NCBI GenBank assembly: GCA_029932495.1
Contig: JAOZPY010000242.1
Coordinates: 1 to 5,169, forward strand
Reading direction: 5' to 3'
Source of the DNA: Desulfobacterales bacterium
GTDB taxonomy: Bacteria > Desulfobacterota > Desulfobacteria > Desulfobacterales > JAFDCJ01
Length of the DNA: 5,169 nucleotides
Position 1 is the stretch's first letter. Each line of letters starts with the position of its first letter. The notes beneath the pieces are model-generated. The model saw only the letters and a program-made list of their open reading frames with translations, made no database searches and was not told the DNA's origin. Shown piece by piece: positions 1 to 4,776 of this stretch. A program made the translations under genes and the position numbers.

Positions 1-71
1 ACATATTCTTCTTCTGCCCAGTGGACAGCGATCTGCGCTTCGGATGTTTCGACAACCTCTTTTTCAGACAT
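1..71 (-). CDS. N-terminus of a probable AMP-forming acetyl-CoA synthetase-like ligase (cut by the left edge)
   Basis: An open frame starts with ATG at 69-71 on the minus strand and runs off the left edge after about 23 codons. A strong Shine-Dalgarno stretch (GGAG, within 79-83) lies 7 bases upstream, so the start is well supported. The visible protein begins MSEKEVVETSEAQIAVHW and continues AEEEYV. The segment IAVHWxEEEY resembles the N-termini of some AMP-forming acetyl/propionyl-CoA synthetases, which activate short-chain acids to acyl-CoA through an acyl-adenylate. This is recalled family resemblance over a very short stretch, and no catalytic motif lies inside the window. That a coding region starts here is fairly sure; the product name is tentative. 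The gene reads away from the long gap at 72-755, so its promoter should lie in that gap. Confidence 0.5.
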   Translation of the reverse strand, partial: MSEKEVVETSEAQIAVHWAEEEY

Positions 72-266
72 CGATTCTCTCCTTTTTTGCAGTTTTGGTA
101 ATCAATTCGGCATATGGATTGCTGGCTATCGCAGCTTGCCGGTTATCACAAAAATGGCTTGCCTGAATTAGGCGCTTCAAAAGCACCTTCCAGCGTTTCA
201 CCCCCTTTCCCGGTAAATTGCAGCAGGGCCACCGGTACCCTCATAGCTTGTGATGACAGTTATACG

Positions 267-289
267 TTGCCGGCCTGTCCTGCCGGCAA
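267..289. repeat. Perfect 8-bp inverted repeat, hairpin with 7-base loop
   Basis: TTGCCGGC at 267-274 is exactly complementary to GCCGGCAA at 282-289, with the loop ctgtcct. The stem is GC-rich and would be stable as RNA or as a DNA cruciform. Neither side is followed by a run of T, so it does not look like an intrinsic terminator on either strand. Related TTGCCGG words occur nearby at 135-141 and 374-380. It could be a protein binding site, a small dispersed repeat unit, or chance. Confidence 0.45.
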
Positions 290-577
290 GATACCCCGAT
301 AAAATGCATGGGGCTTTAAACGGCCACAGTAAGCAGCATCATCCCCGGGGTCACGGCAGCATTTTGCGGACGGTTGCCGGAAAATCTTCAAAGACAAATG
401 CCTCCCTCTACCGGAAGAAATTATCCCCCCGCTTTGTGTTGCCCCCTGTTATGGCCGTCTGTTGCTGCATGAGCCACACCCGATCACGCAATCTGAACTA
501 ATAATATATTAGCGTGAGTTTTATAAATAATGAACAACATTTAGCAGTTAAAGTTCATTACAATCTTTCATTTTTAC

Positions 578-606
578 TTGTCAAGGTAAATTTGATTTTT
601 TTTAAA
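578..606 (+). promoter_or_regulatory. Candidate sigma70-type promoter for the membrane protein gene
   Basis: TTGTCA at 578-583 (-35-like), a 17-base spacer, and TTTAAA at 601-606 (-10-like) lie in a very AT-rich stretch upstream of the gene at 756. Spacing is ideal, but the -10 match is only moderate and AT-rich DNA yields such matches easily. If correct, transcription would begin near 613 and give a leader of about 140 bases that contains the possible structure at 635-712. Confidence 0.3.
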
Positions 607-634
607 AAAATATTGTTGTTAAATCATGCAAAAT

Positions 635-712
635 GTGGCAAATGGTTAGCCCGACAGCACTTTAAAGATGGGCCGAGCGGTCTTGCATTTGGGTGAAACG
701 ACCTCTTGCCAT
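635..712 (+). ncRNA. Possible structured 5' leader (three-way junction) upstream of the membrane protein
   Basis: TGGCAA at 636-641 is complementary to TTGCCA at 706-711 and would close a junction. Inside it, GCCC (649-652) pairs with GGGC (670-673), extended by a G-T pair. GGTC (679-682) pairs with GACC (700-703), with AG/CT extending past one mismatch. CAAATG (639-644) could instead pair with CATTTG (686-691), which would exclude the closing helix. Mutually exclusive helices of this kind are typical of regulatory leaders. The element ends 44 bases before the ATG at 756. I do not recognise a known riboswitch class. The stems are short and were found by eye, so chance pairing is quite possible. 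Confidence 0.22.
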
Positions 713-755
713 TGATAAAAATAATACAACTATTTGATTATTAAGGAAAAACAGG

Positions 756-1178
756 ATGGGGTGGCAGCTTGAAAAATTCCGTAATTACCCGCAGTCGGTA
801 AAGCTGGCCATCATTTTCCTGGTGGCCGGATGGGGAGTGCATTTTTTATTTATTCATGCTTATTTCTCGGAAATATTTCCGCTCAGCATGATTTACAAGC
901 AGGCGGGCGTCGGCGGACTGATATGCCTTTTTGTCGCCATGATCAAACGCTGGGCAAGGATGCTGTGCATTTTTTTTAACATCGCCATGATTGGCATCTA
1001 CCTGATTTTTCTGCAACTTTTTTTCAGCAGTGAATCCCATTATTACCAAGACGGAAGTTATCTGCTATTTGGTGCCGTGTGCATGGCCAGTTTTATTGCC
1101 GCAACCTATTTCCTGGTAACCCGTGAATGCAATCAGTTTTTTAAGGCTTACGGCAGGGAGCAGAAAGATGAGACGTAA
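756..1178 (+). CDS. Four-helix integral membrane protein of unknown function (140 aa)
   Basis: The ATG start is supported by AAGGA at 743-747, 8 bases upstream. Four hydrophobic segments are visible, at about residues 15-37, 43-62, 67-91 and 100-122. They are separated by short charged loops (for example K-R-W-A-R at 64-68), with a charged hydrophilic tail ending KAYGREQKDET. There is no cleavable signal peptide; the first helix follows a short basic N-terminus (KFRNYPQSVK). Applying the positive-inside rule, the N-terminus and the 64-68 loop are probably cytoplasmic. No catalytic or cofactor motif is visible, and I cannot assign a family. The next gene on the same strand, at 1277, also encodes a small membrane protein, so the two may be co-transcribed across the 98-base gap. 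Coding status is good because of length, ribosome binding site and membrane-protein composition. Confidence 0.8.
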   Translation: MGWQLEKFRNYPQSVKLAIIFLVAGWGVHFLFIHAYFSEIFPLSMIYKQAGVGGLICLFVAMIKRWARMLCIFFNIAMIGIYLIFLQLFFSSESHYYQDGSYLLFGAVCMASFIAATYFLVTRECNQFFKAYGREQKDET

Positions 1179-1193
1179 TATGCGGCCAGGCAA

Positions 1194-1205
1194 ATTGACG
1201 TCAAT
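1194..1205. repeat. 12-bp perfect palindrome ATTGACGTCAAT
   Basis: ATTGACGTCAAT is its own reverse complement. It lies in the 98-base gap between the two small membrane-protein genes, about 70 bases before the start at 1277. Symmetric sites of this size are typical of dimeric regulator operators, but one copy gives no proof of function. Confidence 0.3.
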
Positions 1206-1276
1206 ACGCCAGCGGTGAACCTGCAATCACGCCGTGGCAAAATTGGCAAAGCAATATTCAAGGAGATATCCCGAAA

Positions 1277-1504
1277 ATGAACTACCCCCCCAAATCGGTA
1301 ACCTGCAAATGCGGCAACCAGCTGACCGTCGACCGGAGAAGGGTCTGGTGTACCAAGTGCGGACAGCCCGTCTATTATCATGAGAAAGACCAGCGCTGGC
1401 ATCGTATCAATGCTCTGTACATCTATGTGATTTTTGTATCCGTCATCTTGCTGGTCGCCTATTTTTTTATCGAAATGATTGCCAAGCCTTTTTTAAACCA
1501 CTAA
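1277..1504 (+). CDS. Small zinc-ribbon protein with one membrane helix (75 aa)
   Basis: The ATG start is preceded by AAGGAG at 1260-1265; the 11-base spacing is slightly long but the match is strong. The N-terminal third carries paired cysteines, C10-x-C12-G and C25-x-x-C28-G, the pattern of a four-cysteine zinc ribbon (rubredoxin-like knuckle). A basic/aromatic linker follows (about residues 33-45), then one hydrophobic helix at about residues 46-66 (LYIYVIFVSVILLVAYFFI) and a short tail. This suggests a metal-binding domain tethered to the inner membrane, with the ribbon probably cytoplasmic. No enzyme motif is present. It could be a regulatory or assembly adaptor; the function is unknown. 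It may belong with the membrane protein upstream on the same strand. Confidence 0.8.
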   Translation: MNYPPKSVTCKCGNQLTVDRRRVWCTKCGQPVYYHEKDQRWHRINALYIYVIFVSVILLVAYFFIEMIAKPFLNH

Positions 1505-1711
1505 TTCGCAACCTATCGCCAGAGCTTGAACTGATCAGTTTAGAATTGATATCACCTCAACGTTGCATAAACAACATGGCAAACAATATCTAATGATATG
1601 GTATTATTTGCGATATTACAATGCGCACACCATTTTAAGAATATCCCATTGGGTGAATTCAAAGGATGGGGAGTCAATTAATCGAATCGAAGATTATAAA
1701 TGCCATCTAGG
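1505..1711. other. Intergenic region between convergent genes, no gene seen
   Basis: About 200 bases separate the zinc-ribbon gene (plus) from the cold-shock gene (minus). I see no open frame with a ribosome binding site and no clear GC-rich hairpin followed by T residues, although both flanking genes should terminate here. The 12-bp palindrome AACTGATCAGTT (1529-1540), the 8-bp palindrome CAACGTTG (1558-1565) and a small ATATC/GATAT hairpin (1586-1599) are present. Confidence 0.5.
1529..1540. repeat. 12-bp perfect palindrome AACTGATCAGTT
   Basis: AACTGATCAGTT is self-complementary and lies 24 bases after the stop of the zinc-ribbon gene. The lack of a loop and of a T-run argues against a standard terminator. 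With the palindrome at 1194-1205 it brackets the zinc-ribbon gene, but the two sequences differ. Confidence 0.3.
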
Positions 1712-1915
1712 TTAGCTGATCACTTTTACTTTAACCGCCTGTCGTCCATGGCGTGTATCTCTAATTTCAAAGGTAACGCGATCATCATTGGCCAGACCAA
1801 AAAAGCCATGATCCGCAATGTTCGATCCGTGGAAGAATATTTCAGCCTGCTCATCGAATTCAATAAAACCGTAATTTTTTTTCTTGTTAAACCACTTAAC
1901 GATTCCTTCGTTCAT
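1712..1915 (-). CDS. Cold-shock-domain nucleic-acid-binding protein (67 aa)
   Basis: This is a CspA-type single cold-shock domain, a five-stranded OB-fold barrel that binds single-stranded RNA or DNA and acts as an RNA chaperone in the cytoplasm. The N-terminus (MNEGIVKWFNKKKNYGFIEF) carries the family hallmark G-x-V-K-W-F-N, followed by RNP1 (about residues 13-20, KNYGFIEF) and RNP2 (about 26-31, IFFHGS). The length matches the usual 65-70 residues. The frame is open further up to an ATG at 1960, but the ATG at 1915 has GAAGGGA just upstream and places the hallmark at the N-terminus, so it is preferred. RNP2 has HGS where CspA has HFS, and RNP1 has NYGFI where CspA has GFGFI. The gene lies downstream of recQ on the same strand but has its own good promoter. 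Confidence 0.9.
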   Translation of the reverse strand: MNEGIVKWFNKKKNYGFIEFDEQAEIFFHGSNIADHGFFGLANDDRVTFEIRDTRHGRQAVKVKVIS

Positions 1916-1977
1916 AAGTCCCTTCTTTACAATTATATGAGGATACCCAATATCTCTCAAAACATAGACGTGTCGCT

Positions 1978-2006
1978 ATATTGCGCCTGAATCCAGAAAT
2001 TGTCAA
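1978..2006 (-). promoter_or_regulatory. Sigma70-type promoter of the cold-shock gene
   Basis: On the minus strand a perfect TTGACA (2006-2001) is followed by a 17-base spacer and CAATAT (1983-1978) as the -10 element, which keeps the important A at its second and T at its last position. Transcription would start near 1971 and give a leader of about 55 bases before the ATG at 1915. It lies wholly in the recQ-csp gap, so the cold-shock gene need not depend on recQ read-through. Confidence 0.6.
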
Positions 2007-2059
2007 TAATAAAACTCGTATCTTTGTAAACACCGGGAAAAAGCCATTCCCTATCTTCA

Positions 2060-3898
2060 CTATTTGGGATTATTGCCGGAGCCTCTGGAACGCTGGGAAA
2101 TATTATTTTCACGACAGTACCGACGAATAATATCGAGAAATAAAGCGCCAAATCTGTCCAATTTAACCGCGCCGATACCATAAATATCCATCAGTCCTTC
2201 AGTAGATTGGGGAAAATAAGCCGCCATCTCCACCAGGGTTTTGTCCGAAAAAATGACATAGGGGGGAACCCCTGAGTCGTCTGCCAGTTGCTTGCGCTTT
2301 TTTCTCAGGATTTCAAACAACCGGCCGTCGCAGTTCAGCTCGCCTGCTTTGGCCGGAGTGTTAACACGCGGGGCAGCTTCCTGCTCCAGCTGTCCCCCGA
2401 CGGGCATATCGCCCCTGAGAACCTCCCATCCTTTTGGTGTCAATTTCAAACCGCCAAATTCCATATCCTGTGACATCAGCCCCTTGTTGAGAAACTGCCG
2501 TGCCAACTGTTGCCACTGTTTCTTTGAATAATCCGCGCCAATGCCATAGGTGGATAACTTGTGGTGTCCGAACTGCAACACTTTTTTCGCCCTGGAACCA
2601 CGCAGGACATCAATGATATGATTGCCGCCAAACCTTTCTCCAGTTCTTCTGACACAGGAAAGGAATTTTTGCGCATGCACGGTTATGTCCAACTGCTCCT
2701 TTTCCCGCGCCAGACAGTTGTCGCACATGTTGCATTTGCCGGAACCATAATTTTCACCGAAATAGTGCAGCAGTGCAATACGCCGGCAAACTTCGCTCTG
2801 GACGAATCCCACCAGCGCATTGAGGTGGATATTGGCCACCCGTTTTTCGCGGGAATCTTTCTGGTCGATAAAGTATTTTATCTTTTGAACATCCGCGTAA
2901 CTGAACAACAGCAGGCAATGAGATTTCAACCCGTCCCTCCCGGCCCGTCCGATTTCCTGGTAATAGCTTTCAATATTTTTAGGCAAATCAAAATGAACCA
3001 CGAAACGAACATTGGGCTTATCAATGCCCATGCCGAATGCAATGGTGGCGACGATAATCTGTACATCATCGCGGATAAATGCTTCCTGGTTCCGGCTGCG
3101 CTCCACAGCTGACAGACCGGCATGGTAAGGTCTTACAGAAAAGCCTTTATCCCTCAAAACCCCGTTGAGCTCCTCCACCTGTTTGCGGGAATAGCAATAA
3201 ATGATTCCTGACTGATCGGAAAATTTCTGGATGAACCCAATCGTCTGTTCAACAGGATGATCTTTGGCAACAATCTGGATAAAAAGGTTTTCCCTGTTAA
3301 AACTGGCGACAAATTCACTGCCAGCCGCCAGGTTCAGGCTGGTTTTTATATCTTCGCGGACCCTGGGCGTCGCCGTAGCGGTCAATGCCATGCAGGCAGC
3401 CTGTGGGAAATGGCTCCGGGCTTCAACGAGCCTGCGGTATTCAGGTCGAAAATCATGGCCCCATTGGGAAATGCAGTGGGCCTCATCAATAGCCAGACAT
3501 TCGACGTTCACCGTGGCCAGCAGATCCAGCATGCTGGATCTGAGCAAGGCCTCCGGAGCCAGATAAAGCAATCTGGCCTTTGCCTGTTTTACCAAGCCGA
3601 CATTGCGGCGATATTGTTCCGGTGACAGCGAGCTGTTTAAAACAGCCGCCCCGATGCCGGATTGAGTCAATTGCGCCACCTGATCTTTCATCAAAGAAAT
3701 CAAGGGAGAAACAACGACGGTCAATCCCTCAAAGATAAGGGCCGGGATCTGGTAACAAAGCGACTTTCCGCCACCCGTGGGCATCACCACCAGCACATCT
3801 TTTTTGTTAAGAACATCTGCAATAATTTCAGCCTGAAAAGGCCTGAATTCATCGTATCCGAAAACGCGTTTAAGAATTAAGCGGGCTTGATTGATCAT
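2060..3898 (-). CDS. recQ: ATP-dependent DNA helicase RecQ
   Basis: This is a complete RecQ-family 3'-5' superfamily 2 helicase, acting in recombination, fork restart and genome maintenance. Residue numbers here count from an upstream GTG at 3907, so subtract 3 for the preferred ATG start. Visible are the RecQ Q-motif region (GYDEFRPFQ, 17-25), Walker A (TGGGKS, 44-49), Walker B DEAH (141-144) with the aromatic-rich loop CISQWGHDF, motif III (LTATAT, 175-180), motif V (FGMGIDKPN, 291-299) and motif VI (QEIGRAGRDG, 317-326). The RecQ-Ct zinc cysteines are C374, C392, C395 and C398, followed by a winged helix (about 405-500). A C-terminal HRDC domain (about 525-600) ends with a helix-hairpin-like YGIGAVKLDRFG. 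About 612 residues is the usual bacterial length. No key residue is missing. The upstream neighbours are gene remnants. Confidence 0.97.
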   Translation of the reverse strand: MINQARLILKRVFGYDEFRPFQAEIIADVLNKKDVLVVMPTGGGKSLCYQIPALIFEGLTVVVSPLISLMKDQVAQLTQSGIGAAVLNSSLSPEQYRRNVGLVKQAKARLLYLAPEALLRSSMLDLLATVNVECLAIDEAHCISQWGHDFRPEYRRLVEARSHFPQAACMALTATATPRVREDIKTSLNLAAGSEFVASFNRENLFIQIVAKDHPVEQTIGFIQKFSDQSGIIYCYSRKQVEELNGVLRDKGFSVRPYHAGLSAVERSRNQEAFIRDDVQIIVATIAFGMGIDKPNVRFVVHFDLPKNIESYYQEIGRAGRDGLKSHCLLLFSYADVQKIKYFIDQKDSREKRVANIHLNALVGFVQSEVCRRIALLHYFGENYGSGKCNMCDNCLAREKEQLDITVHAQKFLSCVRRTGERFGGNHIIDVLRGSRAKKVLQFGHHKLSTYGIGADYSKKQWQQLARQFLNKGLMSQDMEFGGLKLTPKGWEVLRGDMPVGGQLEQEAAPRVNTPAKAGELNCDGRLFEILRKKRKQLADDSGVPPYVIFSDKTLVEMAAYFPQSTEGLMDIYGIGAVKLDRFGALFLDIIRRYCRENNISQRSRGSGNNPK

Positions 3899-3906
3899 GT
3901 TTTGCA

Positions 3907-3912
3907 CTTTCC
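3907..3912 (-). promoter_or_regulatory. Ribosome binding site that decides the recQ start
   Basis: GGAAAG reads 3912-3907 on the minus strand and lies 8 bases before the ATG at 3898, a good spacing. The alternative GTG at 3907-3905 overlaps this site, so it cannot use it. This supports starting RecQ at the fourth codon (MINQARL). Confidence 0.6.
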
Positions 3913-3971
3913 AAATTTATGCACAATCTGCGAATTTCATTTCCCCCCTGGCTGTCTTTCTTAAACAAAAG

Positions 3972-4319
3972 CCCGCTGGTGAAAAACTTCGCAATGGTAT
4001 CAATGAAGTATTTAATCATGCCGGTCTAACCGGCCAGGCAACAGGACGCGGTTCTCTGGCCCAGGTTCACTGGCAACTGGGTGAAATTGCCAACGCCATG
4101 GATTCGGTTGAGGGATCTTTTCTGGCAGGCGATTTGCCAAGGTATTTGCATCTCGAATTGATGAATCGGGGTTATTATTGCGCTCCCAGGGTAATGCTGG
4201 TTATATCAACGCCGATGGATGAAAGCGTCATCGACGGGTTCCTGCAAGCGTTTGCCGAAACGCTCGAGGTGCTAAAGCCTTATGTGGAGCAACAGGCACC
4301 CCGTCTTTTAGTATCTTAA
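3972..4319 (+). pseudogene. C-terminal remnant of a class III aminotransferase (glutamate-1-semialdehyde aminomutase-like)
   Basis: From about 3972 the frame encodes the C-terminal domain of a PLP-dependent class III aminotransferase of the glutamate-1-semialdehyde 2,1-aminomutase-like group. The sequence runs GEKLRNGINEVF, GLTGQATGRGSL, then LHLELMNRGYYCAPRVML, VISTPMDESVIDGFLQAF, matching the family order of the helix before G-x-G-S, the N-R-G-hydrophobic-x-x-x-P segment, and the S-T-x-x-x-E/D-x-x-I-D end. Only about 115 residues remain of a protein normally 420-450 residues long. The PLP-binding lysine and the whole large domain are gone. The open frame continues upstream to a TTG at 3891, inside the recQ 5' end, without family resemblance and without a plausible ribosome binding site. 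The 5' boundary therefore looks like a deletion joint next to recQ. The stop (TAA, 4317-4319) overlaps that of the fumarase remnant on the other strand. It is probably not functional. Confidence 0.75.
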
Positions 4320-4570
4320 TAGAATGGTTTGACCATTTTTGCGGGGTCAACCAGGCTATCGAATTGTTCTTCTGTCACGAAACCAAGCTTTAGTGCAGCT
4401 TCCTTCAGCGTAAGGTCGTTGTCCATGACGTGATGGGCAATCTGCGCCGCCTTGTCATAACCAATAATCGGCGCCAGAAGTGAACGCTGGGTTTGAGCTC
4501 CCCACAGTTTGTCAGCAGGAACCTTGACTTCGCCAAGGCTATCGCTTTCTTCTCGAAATTCTGTCATCAT
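4316..4570 (-). pseudogene. fumC: Class II fumarase with about 80 percent of the gene deleted in frame
   Basis: The first 31 residues of this 84-residue frame match the start of class II (FumC-type) fumarase, including the signature VPADKLWGAQTQRSL (17-31). From about residue 32 it jumps directly to the extreme C-terminus of the same enzyme: LAPIIGYDKAAQIAHH, TLKEAALKLGFVTEEQFD, then PAKMVKPFY. Family members are about 460-470 residues, so roughly 380 residues are missing, including the catalytic loop with the G-S-S-x-M-P-x-K-x-N signature and the active-site histidine region. The joint lies near 4475-4484. The frame is preserved, with ATG at 4570 and AAGGG at 4578-4582 seven bases before it, so a mini-protein could still be made, but it cannot catalyse fumarate hydration. 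The start lies 18 bases after the stop of the toxin remnant. Aspartase is less likely because its equivalent segment differs from WGAQTQRSL. Confidence 0.88.
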
Positions 4571-4588
4571 ATTTTTTCCCTTATTTCT

Positions 4589-4776
4589 TCACTCGAAAAG
4601 ATCCGCATGACTGCCTGTTCGCACAAGACATAGCTCGCTGCCCTCAATTCGATAAATCAGCAGCCAATCAGCCTCAATATGGCACTCCCGGCAATCCTTC
4701 GATGGTATCGAGGGAAAGAATCGAACTGTCGGCACAGGGCAGCAATAATTTTTTCATAGCCTTTTTTAGCTCTTCT
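4589..4776 (-). pseudogene. YafQ/RelE-family toxin remnant, internally deleted and frameshifted
   Basis: The minus-strand frame ending in TGA at 4591-4589 reads KDCRECHIEADWLLIYRIEG then SELCLVRTGSHADLFE. This is the C-terminal half of YafQ-type RelE-superfamily mRNA-cleaving toxins: the R-E-C-H-I-x-x-D-W-L-L-I-Y core, the L-V-R-T-G-S-H strand with its catalytic-type histidine, and the D-L-F end. Upstream, in a different frame (4776-4702), comes RRAKKGYEKIIAAL then CRQFDSFPRYH, resembling the earlier part of the same family (R-A-K-K-x-G-Y ... P-x-R-Y-x-D-H). Only two bases separate PRYH from KDC, where the family normally has about eight more residues, so a small out-of-frame deletion is inferred at about 4700. 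The N-terminal strand and the antitoxin gene are missing, and the remnant runs into the 3' end of the acyl-CoA ligase. The C-terminal identification is strong; the N-terminal part is tentative. Confidence 0.75.

Larger units (their letters stand above)
72..755. other. Long intergenic region between divergent genes
   Basis: No recognisable protein gene was found in this stretch on either strand. The short open frames at 114-302 and 250-501 (plus) have no ribosome binding site, biased composition and no family resemblance. The left half (about 72-480) is comparatively GC-rich and contains a perfect 8-bp hairpin at 267-289. From about 481 to 640 the sequence turns sharply AT-rich, as expected for a promoter region. 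It holds an inverted repeat around 498-512, a candidate promoter at 578-606, and a possibly structured leader at 635-712. The region must hold the promoters of both flanking divergent genes. The left half may be decayed coding sequence, but I could not identify a parent gene. Confidence 0.6.

Noticed and set aside
114..145. Sigma54-like TGGC...TTGC spacing near the left gene
   Set aside because: TGGC and TTGC are two bases too far apart for a -24/-12 promoter.
146..244. Minus-strand 32-codon frame with coding-like composition (ALLQFTGKGGETLEG...)
   Set aside because: No ribosome binding site before the ATG, very short, and no family recognised. It could be a relic, but nothing supports a gene.
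114..501. Two plus-strand open frames of 62 and 83 codons
   Set aside because: Overlapping frames without ribosome binding sites, with odd composition rich in P, C, H and R, and no domain resemblance.
668..690. tRNA-Ser/Leu-like D-arm wording (GGGCCGAGCGGTC)
   Set aside because: No acceptor stem, anticodon arm or T-arm (no GTTCGA-type loop) can be placed around it.
1916..1960. Upstream ATG at 1960 as the start of the cold-shock protein
   Set aside because: It would add 15 residues foreign to the family, and the intervening bases hold the ribosome binding site for the ATG at 1915.
2035..2051. GGGAA/TTCCC hairpin after recQ as a terminator
   Set aside because: Only a 5-bp stem with a 7-base loop and no T-run follows on the minus strand.
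1957..2181. 74-codon minus-strand frame overlapping the recQ 3' end
   Set aside because: Mostly an out-of-frame reading of recQ. The remainder covers the cold-shock promoter, and no ribosome binding site was seen.
2561..3112. 183-codon frame antisense to recQ
   Set aside because: A shadow of a strongly conserved helicase gene, with no domain resemblance or start signal of its own.
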